Below, piece after piece: positions 43,192 through 51,813 of a stretch of DNA of 64,000 bases. The position numbers and the translations under genes were made by a program. Under the pieces are notes generated by a model. That model searched no databases. It saw only the letters and a program-made list of their open reading frames with translations, and was not told where the DNA came from. Each line of letters starts with the position of its first letter. The stretch's first letter is position 1. Source of the stretch: Clostridia bacterium (GTDB taxonomy: Bacteria > Bacillota > Clostridia > TANB77 > CAG-465); NCBI GenBank assembly GCA_030524345.1, contig JAUNGP010000004.1:1-64000 (forward strand). The letters run 5' to 3'.

Positions 43192-45096
43192 ATGAATAGG
43201 TCTGAATTTGAAAGAAAAAGAATTACTAAACATAGAAACACCTCTTTTGCTTCAACTTTTTTTGGTATTCTCTCAATTATTTTTTTGCTCATCGTCATTG
43301 TAGCTATGCTCATAATCATTTTGTTCCATTCGTATTTAAATATTGCTCTTGATTCATATAGGGTCGGTATTAATACCAATAGAATTGATTATAACTGTGT
43401 ACCATATATGTATGACAACAACGGTGAGCAAATTAATATGTATTATGGATACTATGATGAAGATGACAAGGATTTTATTCCTACTTACACATCTGTATAC
43501 TCCAAACTCGAGGATCTTCCCAACTATGTGTATAGTGCCTTTGTTGCAATTGAAGATGAAACGTTTTTTGATAACTATGGTTTTTCTCCTAAAAGACTTT
43601 TGGGAGCTATCGTAGCCTATAAACTAAACGGTGATTCTACCTATGGTGCAAGCACTATAACGCAGCAGTTGGTAAAAATTGCAACAGGTGACACTTCCCA
43701 CTCTGCAGAGCGAAAGGCACGGGAACTTGGAGCAGCAATTTACCTTACAGAGAAATGGGAGAAAAAACAAATCCTAGAAAGCTACATTAATGTAGCGTAT
43801 TACGGTGACAATAGTTATGGTATTTATGAAGCAAGCATGAATTTTTTTGGAAAAGAGCCGAAATATTTAAATATTGCTGAATCTGCAACTCTTGCTGCCA
43901 TGCTAAACAAACCCGAAGGAAACAATCCCTATAAAGGAGATGAAGCTTTAGAAAGATTAATGCAACGCAAAGTTCTTGTTTTGAACAAGATGCTAGAATT
44001 AAATTTCATTACTCAGGAGGAGTACAGCAATGCGATCAATTACAAAGTAACCTTTATCGGTGAAGATTTTGAATATCGCAATAAAGCAATTGATCAATAT
44101 ATTCCTCTTGCAATGAAAGAAGCAAAGAAGCTTGTCATGGAATATTATGGTCTAAGCTCTACTGATGAAGCATTTGATATGATTCTAGATGGTAATACGA
44201 AAATTTATACCAATTTAGATCAAGAACTTCAACAAAAGTCTTATGACATACTGAAAAGTACTTATGCTGATGACATTGAAATGGGCTATATTCTAACAAC
44301 TAAAGATGGAAGAGTTCCAGTCGCTGTCACTAGCAAAAATGATAGTAACATTGATCATGTATACACGATGACAAGACAAACTGGTTCAGCAATTAAGCCA
44401 ATTGGAGTCTATGGGCCTGCATTTGATTTAAATGTATCCTCTCCAGACACGGTAGAAATTGATGAAGCAGTATACATTGGAAACTGGCAAGTCCACAATT
44501 ATGGTAACACTTACCATGGTGCTATGACTGTAAGAGATGCAATTGCCTATTCCTATAACACCATTGCAGTAAAAACACTTCAAAAGGTAGGAATTTATAC
44601 TTCCATGGACTATCTACAGCGTCTTGGTATAACATCTTTAACAGAAAATGATGCTTATTACCCCGCTCTTGCTTTAGGCGGTTTATCAAATGGTATTTCT
44701 CCTTTTGAAATGTGTCAAGCGTATAACGCTATCAACAACGATGGTGTATTTTCAAGAATCTCTTTTATTTCTAAAATCGAGATCAACGGAATTACAATTA
44801 CCCCCCCTGCTAATACTGAAAGAGTATTCTCTTCTCAAGCAAATGATCTATTAAAAGATTGTTTGAGGTCTGTTGTAGAATATGGAACGGCAACAAGGGC
44901 GGCACTTGACTATCATACGGTATATGCTAAAACAGGAACCACTTCTGACAGCGCCGATTTCTGGACTTGTGGATTTACAGATGATGTTACAGCAACTATT
45001 TGGACTGGATATGATCGACCAAGGGAGATTGAAATCATACCATCTGGACACTTAAGTGAAATCTGGAAAGAGCTTGTCGAGGCTTATTACTATTAA
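43192..45096 (+). CDS. Class A penicillin-binding protein (glycosyltransferase/transpeptidase)
   Basis: A bifunctional enzyme that polymerises and cross-links peptidoglycan. After a cytoplasmic tail and one membrane helix (about 24-48), the GT51 domain carries AIEDETFFDNYG (catalytic Glu near 120), GASTITQQLVK and the RKARELGAAIYL block. The transpeptidase domain has SAIK near 397, SYN near 460 and KTGT near 579, all intact. At 634 residues it is a compact class A PBP with no C-terminal extension. GGAGG precedes the ATG. It is monocistronic with a strong terminator. Confidence 0.95.
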   Translation: MNRSEFERKRITKHRNTSFASTFFGILSIIFLLIVIVAMLIIILFHSYLNIALDSYRVGINTNRIDYNCVPYMYDNNGEQINMYYGYYDEDDKDFIPTYTSVYSKLEDLPNYVYSAFVAIEDETFFDNYGFSPKRLLGAIVAYKLNGDSTYGASTITQQLVKIATGDTSHSAERKARELGAAIYLTEKWEKKQILESYINVAYYGDNSYGIYEASMNFFGKEPKYLNIAESATLAAMLNKPEGNNPYKGDEALERLMQRKVLVLNKMLELNFITQEEYSNAINYKVTFIGEDFEYRNKAIDQYIPLAMKEAKKLVMEYYGLSSTDEAFDMILDGNTKIYTNLDQELQQKSYDILKSTYADDIEMGYILTTKDGRVPVAVTSKNDSNIDHVYTMTRQTGSAIKPIGVYGPAFDLNVSSPDTVEIDEAVYIGNWQVHNYGNTYHGAMTVRDAIAYSYNTIAVKTLQKVGIYTSMDYLQRLGITSLTENDAYYPALALGGLSNGISPFEMCQAYNAINNDGVFSRISFISKIEINGITITPPANTERVFSSQANDLLKDCLRSVVEYGTATRAALDYHTVYAKTGTTSDSADFWTCGFTDDVTATIWTGYDRPREIEIIPSGHLSEIWKELVEAYYY

Positions 45097-45100
45097 GAAA

Positions 45101-45135
45101 AAAAGACTACTGGAATTAAATCCAGTAGTCTTTTT
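45101..45135. terminator. Bidirectional terminator after the class A PBP gene
   Basis: A perfect 14-bp stem (45101-45114 with 45121-45134) with a 6-nt loop is flanked by A- and T-runs. Confidence 0.9.
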
Positions 45136-45986
45136 TATATACTCTTCCTATAATCAGATATTAGTAGCTGATCCTCTACTTTCTTTAAAGTATATGTAAC
45201 AGACGTAAGCTTACTACTATCTAGTTCTTGAGAATCTATTTTCCCACGTATAAATTGTACTTGATTATATTCGTTATTACTAAGTTCACCATTTTCAAAC
45301 GCGATAGCTTTTTCTAACATAGCTCTATCATAGTATAATATATCAGTCACTTTCATTTCTAACTCATTATCAGAATTAACATTTGTATTTACATATATTC
45401 TATATGATGTCACTTCTACTCTATCATCATATTCAGTAATCTTGTATGGCACCTCTATTGCATAATCAAAATTTGTAAATCCTCTTGACGATGTAATATA
45501 TATTCCCTCCTCTGCATCATATGACCCATTTCCAAGAACAGGAGTGTGTATAATTCCTTCTGAATCTGCAAAAGTTTTTCTAATCACGTTTTCCAAATCA
45601 TATTTTGAGAAATAAGTACCTATTTCTCCTTGTTGTAATAGCGAAGTATATTCTTCCTGACTAGTTATTTTAATAAACGCTGCTATAATTTTAGCATTAT
45701 TACTTATCCCATAAGAATCTAGCTCATCATAATATGTATTTGAGTACATTTTTGAAACAAAGTCTAGATTTTTTAGTATTTCTATCCCTCTTCTACTATC
45801 TACTTTGACTTTCTCTCCACTAACATTTTCTTCTTGACTTTCATTTCCTTCTACTACATTTTCTACTATATGATTATCCACATCTACATTATCCTCATTA
45901 CCACCATTTAATAAAATATAAATGAGTGAAATAATTGCAATCACAACAAGAATTGTAACAGTCACTATAATTGCTTTATTTTTCAT
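45135..45986 (-). CDS. Membrane-anchored extracytoplasmic protein of unknown function
   Basis: No family is recognised. One N-terminal hydrophobic helix (about 5-27) is followed by an acidic linker rich in Asn, Val and Glu (about 30-60) and a soluble domain of mixed helices and strands. There is no lipobox Cys. It follows recO by 13 nt, so it is the last gene of the era-yqzL-recO unit. AGGGGG precedes the ATG. Its stop overlaps a shared terminator. Confidence 0.75.
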   Translation of the reverse strand: MKNKAIIVTVTILVVIAIISLIYILLNGGNEDNVDVDNHIVENVVEGNESQEENVSGEKVKVDSRRGIEILKNLDFVSKMYSNTYYDELDSYGISNNAKIIAAFIKITSQEEYTSLLQQGEIGTYFSKYDLENVIRKTFADSEGIIHTPVLGNGSYDAEEGIYITSSRGFTNFDYAIEVPYKITEYDDRVEVTSYRIYVNTNVNSDNELEMKVTDILYYDRAMLEKAIAFENGELSNNEYNQVQFIRGKIDSQELDSSKLTSVTYTLKKVEDQLLISDYRKSI

Positions 45987-45999
45987 TTTATCCCCCTAA

Positions 46000-46722
46000 T
46001 TAAATACTATTTGAAATGGATTCTGTAAAAACTTGTCCAAATAATTCAAAATCATATTTTTCTTTTAATTCGAATGAAAATACCTTCTTAATATCTGCTC
46101 TCACAACATAATTAATAGCAATTAATGTTGGAACAGATATCTCAATACATTGTTTTTTCTGACTATTTAATACACATTCTCTACAAAAGAATGTATTATT
46201 GATATAATCATAAAACACTTTTTCTTCGGTATTTTCATATAACTTCTTTCTACAATGATTACATATATCTAGTCTTGGTGCAAAACCTAAAATATCAAAT
46301 AATTTAATTTTAAATACTGCTGTGACAACTTTTTCATCCTTATTCAACTTATCGATCACATAAAGAGTATTTAAAAACAGTTTTAATATTTGTGATGTAT
46401 CTTGATTTTCATCAGTAACACTATAAATCAACTTTGTAAGTTCAAAAGCAACTTGAAGCTTTTCAAAATCAACTCTTAAATTATAAAACATATTAATCAC
46501 TTCTGACGAATTAATATAATAATAATTTGTACTTTTATATAAAATAAATTCACTGTATACTAAATATTGCGAACTTGCAAGATTAGGACTATTTGTTTTT
46601 TTAGCCCCTTTTGCTATCACAGATACTTTTCCAAGTTCATCTGAAAGTATTGTTATAATTTTATCATTATCTTTATAAGAGGTTTCTTTTATCACTATTC
46701 CCTTTATTTTTGTTAGCTTCAT
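46000..46722 (-). CDS. recO: DNA repair protein RecO
   Basis: RecO loads RecA with RecF/RecR and anneals single strands. The N-terminal OB fold starts KLTKIKGIVIKETSYKDNDKII. The C-terminal helical domain holds a zinc site formed by CNHC near 166 and CREC near 188. The length of 240 is usual. An ATG at 46743 exists, but ATG 46722 follows AGGGGTG at a good spacing. It overlaps the end of the YqzL-like gene by 50 nt. Confidence 0.93.
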   Translation of the reverse strand: MKLTKIKGIVIKETSYKDNDKIITILSDELGKVSVIAKGAKKTNSPNLASSQYLVYSEFILYKSTNYYYINSSEVINMFYNLRVDFEKLQVAFELTKLIYSVTDENQDTSQILKLFLNTLYVIDKLNKDEKVVTAVFKIKLFDILGFAPRLDICNHCRKKLYENTEEKVFYDYINNTFFCRECVLNSQKKQCIEISVPTLIAINYVVRADIKKVFSFELKEKYDFELFGQVFTESISNSI

Positions 46723-46843
46723 TAAATTGCACCCCTTTATCATCTATCATAAAGCCATTTATCTCCATCAGTTTTTTATATTCTAAAAAACTTTCGATAT
46801 CTCCAGTTTTTATAAAATTATTCCATGCTAACTCTTCATACAT
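46673..46843 (-). CDS. yqzL: YqzL-like small protein
   Basis: A 56-residue protein beginning MYEELAWNNFIKTGDIESFLEY, which matches the short W-x-x-F-x-x-T-G-x-I-x-x-(Y/F)-L core of YqzL proteins found between era and recO. The function is unknown. ATG 46843 has AGGTGG upstream; an earlier ATG (46873) is less likely. The last 16 codons overlap recO in another frame, suggesting translational coupling. Confidence 0.8.
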   Translation of the reverse strand: MYEELAWNNFIKTGDIESFLEYKKLMEINGFMIDDKGVQFNEANKNKGNSDKRNLL

Positions 46844-46895
46844 ACAACCACCTACTAATATTATTTTATGCAAAATATAAACTTTGATACAATAT

Positions 46896-47810
46896 TTATA
46901 TTTTCGCCTTAATATTTTTTAAATAATTTTCATCTTGTTGCCAATGCTCTCTTACTTTTACCCAAAGTTTCAGATTTACCTTGTCACCAAGCAAATTTTC
47001 TATATCCTTTCTTGCCTCAATTCCTATTTTTTTGAGCATCACACCATCTTTTCCGATGATGATTCCCTTATGAGACATCTTTTCACATATTATATTAACA
47101 TCTATATCATAAATGCTTACTTTTTCTCTATTTTTTCTCTTTTTAAATTTTTCTACTTCCACTTTAATTCCATGTGGTATTTCTTCATCTAAATTATTAA
47201 GGGCCTTTTCTCTTATAATTTCCTCTACCAATTCTCTTTCTGTAATATCTGTTATCTCATCTTCATAATATATCATTTTTCCTTCAGGCAAATATTTTTC
47301 AATATTTTCTATTAATATATCAAGACCATCATCTTTGTAAACAGAAATTGGAATAATCTCAGAAAATTCCCCACCAATTGCCTTAAAATATTCATTATAT
47401 ACTGATATTATTTTTAATATTTTCTCTTTTTCAATCTTATCTATTTTATTAATACAAAGAAAAGCTTTTGTTTTAGAATCTGCTATATTTTCCATGATAG
47501 TTTCATTTGCTCTATCAATTGTTGGTTTTGTTGCATCTACCATATATATGATAACATCTACAGAGCTAATTGCGCTCGTCACATTTTTCATCATGTACTC
47601 GCCCATTTTATCCTTAGGAATATGCACTCCGGGTGTATCAATTAAAACCATTTGTGACTTTTCATTTGTAATAATTCCTTTTATATTAAATCTTGTTGTT
47701 TGAGGCTTTGGAGTAGTAATTGCCACTTTAAACCCTACTAATTTATTAACAAGTGAGGATTTGCCAGCATTTGGCTTTCCCACTATGGTTATATACCCTG
47801 ACTTAAACAT
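46896..47810 (-). CDS. era: GTPase Era (30S maturation)
   Basis: Era binds 16S rRNA during small-subunit assembly. G motifs are intact: GKPNAGKSS near 10-18, a TTR effector, DTPGVH, and NKID near 121. The C-terminal KH domain includes SHKGIIIGKDGVMLKKIG. The length of 304 is standard. It leads the era-yqzL-recO unit. GGAG precedes the ATG. Confidence 0.98.
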   Translation of the reverse strand: MFKSGYITIVGKPNAGKSSLVNKLVGFKVAITTPKPQTTRFNIKGIITNEKSQMVLIDTPGVHIPKDKMGEYMMKNVTSAISSVDVIIYMVDATKPTIDRANETIMENIADSKTKAFLCINKIDKIEKEKILKIISVYNEYFKAIGGEFSEIIPISVYKDDGLDILIENIEKYLPEGKMIYYEDEITDITERELVEEIIREKALNNLDEEIPHGIKVEVEKFKKRKNREKVSIYDIDVNIICEKMSHKGIIIGKDGVMLKKIGIEARKDIENLLGDKVNLKLWVKVREHWQQDENYLKNIKAKI

Positions 47811-47939
47811 TTTTAATTCTCCTTACACGATTATTATATCAAATATATTAAGAAAAAACAATAAATAAAATTAGAATTATCCCTTAATTGGTTATTCGTT
47901 ACTTTTTAGTATACTTTATGTTTTTTTATTTACATAAAT

Positions 47940-47968
47940 TTGATTTTTTACAAAATATATGGTATAAT
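47940..47968 (+). promoter_or_regulatory. SigA-type promoter of the S1-like gene
   Basis: TTGATT at 47940-47945, a 17-bp spacer and TATAAT at 47963-47968 with an extended TGG. Confidence 0.82.
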
Positions 47969-48021
47969 TAATAATGAACTGTTTATTTACCTAAAAAATA
48001 ATTGAAAAAGGAGAGAGCGGT

Positions 48022-48750
48022 ATGTTTAAAACAGATTCGATGCAACCAAAAATAATTAATGTAACTTGTATCGGATATGATAAATCCGAGGGAATGTTTA
48101 CAGTAAAGCTACCTGATAGCAGAACTGGAAAAATACCAAAGGACGAAATGTCAATATATCCGCTCAAAAATGATAAGCAAATCGAGTCTTTTATTGGGAA
48201 AGACATAAGAGTTGCTATTATAGATGAGAGCGATATGACACTGTCCGGTAAGATACCAATGCAGAAGCAACTGGAAAAATTAACAGAAGAAAATCCTGTC
48301 GGTAAAATATTAAAGGTTACCGTTGTATCAGCTTCCGATGTCGCGCTATATTGTGATCTTGGCGAAGGAATTAGTGGAATCATTTATAGAAATGATATCA
48401 TTTCCACACCTTTTCCCTTACCTACAGATGTTTATCCTATCGGCAGCGTCATTGATGCAAAGGTCAAAAATTTCAAAGCCGATAAATCATTTTTCACATT
48501 GTCGCACAGGGATGTATTTTCGAGGAGCATGAAAGCTTATCGAAAAGGAATGCATCTGAATGGTATCATCAGAGAACAGATAAAAAGGGGTAACGTTGTA
48601 ACAGGTTATTTTGTTGAAGTTACTCCCGCTATTAAAGGTATCTTAGATATAAACGATAGTATATACCTGCAAAATGGCGAAAAAATCCCCATGGTAGTAA
48701 ACGATATTACTCCAAAAGGGTTAAAACTAAGACTGGAGTATCCAAACTAA
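48022..48750 (+). CDS. S1/OB-fold RNA-binding protein
   Basis: The 242 residues contain three OB-like modules. The second (about 95-160) is the clearest S1 domain: VGKILKVTVVSASDVALYCDLGEGISGIIYRND ending FFTLSHRD. The third reads GNVVTGYFVEVTPAIKGILDI. It resembles short rpsA-related RNA-binding proteins but is not the ribosomal S1. AGGAGAGAG precedes the ATG. It is a solo gene with its own promoter and terminator, and its base usage is somewhat richer in G and C than neighbours. Confidence 0.78.
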   Translation: MFKTDSMQPKIINVTCIGYDKSEGMFTVKLPDSRTGKIPKDEMSIYPLKNDKQIESFIGKDIRVAIIDESDMTLSGKIPMQKQLEKLTEENPVGKILKVTVVSASDVALYCDLGEGISGIIYRNDIISTPFPLPTDVYPIGSVIDAKVKNFKADKSFFTLSHRDVFSRSMKAYRKGMHLNGIIREQIKRGNVVTGYFVEVTPAIKGILDINDSIYLQNGEKIPMVVNDITPKGLKLRLEYPN

Positions 48751-48780
48751 GAAAGGCAACACTTGTTGTCTTTCTTTTCT
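48751..48780 (+). terminator. Terminator of the S1-like gene
   Basis: An 11-bp stem with one wobble (48751-48761 with 48764-48774) is followed by a T-rich run. Confidence 0.75.
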
Positions 48781-48853
48781 TTTTGTTTATTTTTCACATT
48801 TCTTTAACATCTTCGCTTTTATTTCATAAACTATTAATATTAGAGGTGTTGAT

Positions 48854-49180
48854 ATGAATAATTTTTGTTATACTCTGGCTATCAGACAAAGGAGATGTCA
48901 AAATGGAATTTCAAGAGAACTTGATAATGTATATACTAATGTGACAACTTCTAGTATTATACAATTAAGTTTTGGATATGTTTTAACGGTAATTTCAAAA
49001 AATCCAAATAGCATATCTATTCAAATTTCCAATCCAAATTTTATGCCTAACACGATTTTTAATATTCCAAGTGGAAGTTTTAAAATATTTGATCTGCCAA
49101 CTGAAAACGGTACACTTAGAGTATTTATTGGTGCTACTGGTATCGACTGTAGTGACACCGTTGTGTGTTGTACATTATAG
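48854..49180 (+). CDS. Small beta-rich Cys-containing protein, first of a paralogue-like pair
   Basis: A 108-residue protein with alternating hydrophobic strands, NVYTNVTTSSIIQLSFGYVL and FNIPSGSFKIFDLP, and a C-terminal DCSDTVVCCTL. The NxYTNxTTS motif recurs in the next gene (NIYTNATTS). No signal peptide or membrane helix is seen. AGAGGTG precedes the ATG. It resembles in style, not proven sequence, the single-domain jellyroll proteins of endospore appendages. It probably forms a two-gene unit with the following gene, 10 nt on. Confidence 0.7.
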   Translation: MNNFCYTLAIRQRRCQNGISRELDNVYTNVTTSSIIQLSFGYVLTVISKNPNSISIQISNPNFMPNTIFNIPSGSFKIFDLPTENGTLRVFIGATGIDCSDTVVCCTL

Positions 49181-49190
49181 GAGGGATTTT

Positions 49191-49484
49191 ATGAATGAGT
49201 TTAATGTCACATTAAATATAGAAGATATATTTTGCGGAAATTGCTGTAAAGATGTAAAAGAAAAAGAAGTAATCATAACTAGTACTAATCAAACTGTTAA
49301 TTTACAAGAAGGCTTTGTTTTAAATGTGATTAACGTAGAAGATAATTTTTTTACAGTATTAATACAAAATGGTACATATGTCATTATTAGAAACATCTAT
49401 ACAAATGCTACAACTAGTATTTGCATTCCTAATAAATGTGGAAAACATATTTTAAATATTTCAGGAGTTGTGAATGAAACATAA
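49191..49484 (+). CDS. Small beta-rich Cys-containing protein, second of the pair
   Basis: A 97-residue protein with N-terminal FCGNCC near 14-19, a set of hydrophobic strands (VNLQEGFVLNVINV, FFTVLIQNGTYVIIRNIYTN) and two further Cys (ICIPNKCGK). The start is ATG 49191 with AGGAGG directly after the upstream stop; an earlier ATG would overlap the first gene. The N-terminal Cys cluster complements the C-terminal Cys cluster of the first protein. Disulfide-linked assembly is an inference. Confidence 0.7.
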   Translation: MNEFNVTLNIEDIFCGNCCKDVKEKEVIITSTNQTVNLQEGFVLNVINVEDNFFTVLIQNGTYVIIRNIYTNATTSICIPNKCGKHILNISGVVNET

Positions 49485-49517
49485 ATCCCATGCCACAAAA
49501 TGTGACACGGGGTTATT

Positions 49518-49979
49518 TTATACTCTTTTAAATGCATTTACTTGCTTTTTAGCATCTTTTTCTTTCATTGCTTCTCTCTTATCATATAATTTTTTTCCTT
49601 TGCAAACACAAAGCTCAATCTTTATCCACCTACCAGATGTATATACTTTACTTGGTACTAATGTATATCCTCCTTGCTTCATATACTGAGTTAATTTCAA
49701 TATTTCAGACTTATGTAAAAGAAGTTTTCTATCTCTCATAGGATCTTTATTTTCAATATTTCCATGGTCGTAAGGGCTGATATGCATATTTTTTAATGTT
49801 ATTTCTCCATTTCTAACCAAAGCAAAACTATCCTTTAAATTGCATTTAGCAGCTTTGATAGATTTGGCTTCTGTTCCTTTTAGTTCTATTCCACACTCAA
49901 TCTTATCGAAAATATCGTACTGAAATCCTATATCTTTATTTTTGATACATACTTCATATCTCTTTTTTGATTTATCCAA
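49518..49979 (-). CDS. smpB: SsrA-binding protein SmpB
   Basis: It delivers tmRNA to stalled ribosomes. The OB fold has DIFDKIECGIELKGTEAKSIK, LKNMHISPYDHGN and the KGKKLYDKREAMKEKDAKK tail that enters the mRNA channel. GTG 49988 lies inside the apparent Shine-Dalgarno AAGGTG, so TTG 49979 (6 nt spacing) is the better start; it overlaps the upstream stop by 8 nt, giving coupling. About 153 residues is standard. No ssrA gene is seen in the window. Confidence 0.95.
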   Translation of the reverse strand: MDKSKKRYEVCIKNKDIGFQYDIFDKIECGIELKGTEAKSIKAAKCNLKDSFALVRNGEITLKNMHISPYDHGNIENKDPMRDRKLLLHKSEILKLTQYMKQGGYTLVPSKVYTSGRWIKIELCVCKGKKLYDKREAMKEKDAKKQVNAFKRV

Positions 49980-51786
49980 GCTCTTCACCTTTTTTCTTAT
50001 TTTCTAAAAATTTACAATGTGCAATTTGTGTAACACCACAACCACTACATGCCTCACTACACCTTTTAGTAGTATTACCAGCCATTGCTTTTTTATATTC
50101 TCTGATTAAAAATGATTTCTCTACTCCATGCATAATATTGTCCCAAGGAAATTTGTAGTCCAGTTCATATTCTTTATTTGCATATTCTCTTGGATCTATT
50201 TCTAATTTTTCAAAAGCCTTCTGCCATGCTTCTAAGTTGAGCATACTTTCCCAACTATCAAACTTGGCACCATTTTTAAAAGCTTCATAAATTAGGGAGC
50301 CTACTCTTCTATCTCCTCTTGCAATAACTGCCTCAAGCCTACTGATTTCTGGATTATGCCACGAATATTTTATATTCTTATTACTCAAATTTTCCTTTAA
50401 GAATTGCTGCTTCAACTCGATTTTGTCAAGTGTATTTTGAGAACACCATTCAAAAGGAGTATGGGGCTTTGGAACAAATGTCGATGTAGAAACAGTTACG
50501 TTACATTTTCCTTTTCTTTTTTCTTTTGGCATAGAATAATATAGTTCAACTATCTTATTTGCAAGGGTTACAATTTCATCTAAGTCTTTGTATGTTTCTG
50601 TTGGAAGTCCTATCATAAAGTATAGCTTTATATTAGTCCATCCATTTTCAAAGGCAAGTCTACAACCATTCAAAATTTCCTCCTCTGTAATATTCTTATT
50701 AATTACATCTCGAAGTCTTTGACTTCCAGCTTCCGGAGCAAACGTAAGTGAGGATTTCCTTACCGATTGTATCTTTTTTAATATTTCAGGATCAATAGAG
50801 TCAATTCTTAAAGATGGAAGTGCAAGACTGATCTTTCTTTCTTCCCCAAATTCTATTAGCCTCTCTGCAAGATCTTTAAACTCCGAATAGTCACAAGTGC
50901 TAAGAGAAGCAAGTGATATTTCATTTATTCCTGTATTACAATATGATTTTTTGGCAAGTTCGACAAGTCTTTTAGCAGACTTTTCTCTTACGGGTCTATA
51001 TATATAACCTGCTTGACAAAATCTACATCCTCTAGAACAACCTCTAAATACTTCTAGTGATATTTTATTTTGTACTATTTCTATATTTGGTACCACACAT
51101 TTCGTAGGATAATATATTTGATCCATATCTTCTATTACTGTTTTTCGGATAATATCATTTCTATTATGAAGTTTTGGAATATAGATGCCTTGTAAATCCT
51201 TGATAGATTTTAAATAATCAATTTTAGGAAGTCCTTTTTCCTTCCATTCCGAATACTTTTGAACAATTTTATCTAAAAGAATTTCTCCTTCTCCCATCAT
51301 AAATACATCTATAAAATCTTCTAATGGTGCTGGATTACACGCACAAGGTCCCCCTGCTACAATAAAAGGAAACTCTTCTTCCCTATCCTTTGCAAGCACT
51401 GGTATTTTAGCTAAGTCTAACATATTTAATATATTAGTATAACTCATTTCATATTGAAGAGTAAAACCAATCATATCAAAATTTTTAATACTATCTTTTG
51501 ACTCTAAACCATAAAGTTCAATGTTTTTTTCTCTCATTATTTTTTCAAAATCAGGCCATGGAGCAAAAACTCTTTCACACCAAGTATCTTCTCTATTATT
51601 TAATACACCATACAAGATTTTCATACCAAGATTTGACATACCTATATCATATATATCAGGAAAACAAAAGGCAAATCTTACCTTTATGTTTGCCTTTGAT
51701 TTTATTATTTGATTATACTCCCCACCAACATATCTTGCTGGTTTCTCTACACTTAATAAATCTTGTCTTGTTAAATTTTGCATCAT
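49972..51786 (-). CDS. TIGR03960-family radical SAM protein
   Basis: A radical SAM protein with an N-terminal B12-binding-like region (about 10-210, with FPDIYDIGMSNLG and VAGGPCACNPAP). The iron-sulfur motif is RGCSRGCRFCQAG near 248-260 (CxxxCxxC), followed by a TIM-barrel region (SLASLSTCDYS, LPSLRID, LTFAPEAGSQRLR). The C-terminus has extra Cys (CSEACSGCGVTQIAHC). Matches the widespread TIGR03960 family of unknown substrate. The length of 604 fits. AAGGAG precedes the tandem ATG. It is coupled to smpB by overlap. Confidence 0.92.
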   Translation of the reverse strand: MMQNLTRQDLLSVEKPARYVGGEYNQIIKSKANIKVRFAFCFPDIYDIGMSNLGMKILYGVLNNREDTWCERVFAPWPDFEKIMREKNIELYGLESKDSIKNFDMIGFTLQYEMSYTNILNMLDLAKIPVLAKDREEEFPFIVAGGPCACNPAPLEDFIDVFMMGEGEILLDKIVQKYSEWKEKGLPKIDYLKSIKDLQGIYIPKLHNRNDIIRKTVIEDMDQIYYPTKCVVPNIEIVQNKISLEVFRGCSRGCRFCQAGYIYRPVREKSAKRLVELAKKSYCNTGINEISLASLSTCDYSEFKDLAERLIEFGEERKISLALPSLRIDSIDPEILKKIQSVRKSSLTFAPEAGSQRLRDVINKNITEEEILNGCRLAFENGWTNIKLYFMIGLPTETYKDLDEIVTLANKIVELYYSMPKEKRKGKCNVTVSTSTFVPKPHTPFEWCSQNTLDKIELKQQFLKENLSNKNIKYSWHNPEISRLEAVIARGDRRVGSLIYEAFKNGAKFDSWESMLNLEAWQKAFEKLEIDPREYANKEYELDYKFPWDNIMHGVEKSFLIREYKKAMAGNTTKRCSEACSGCGVTQIAHCKFLENKKKGEELG

Positions 51787-51813
51787 TTTTTACTCCTTTA
51801 ATTAGTATATATA

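Noticed and set aside
49485-49515. Terminator between the Cys-rich pair and smpB
   Set aside because: The stem is interrupted by mismatches and only a weak T-run follows; not strong enough to list.
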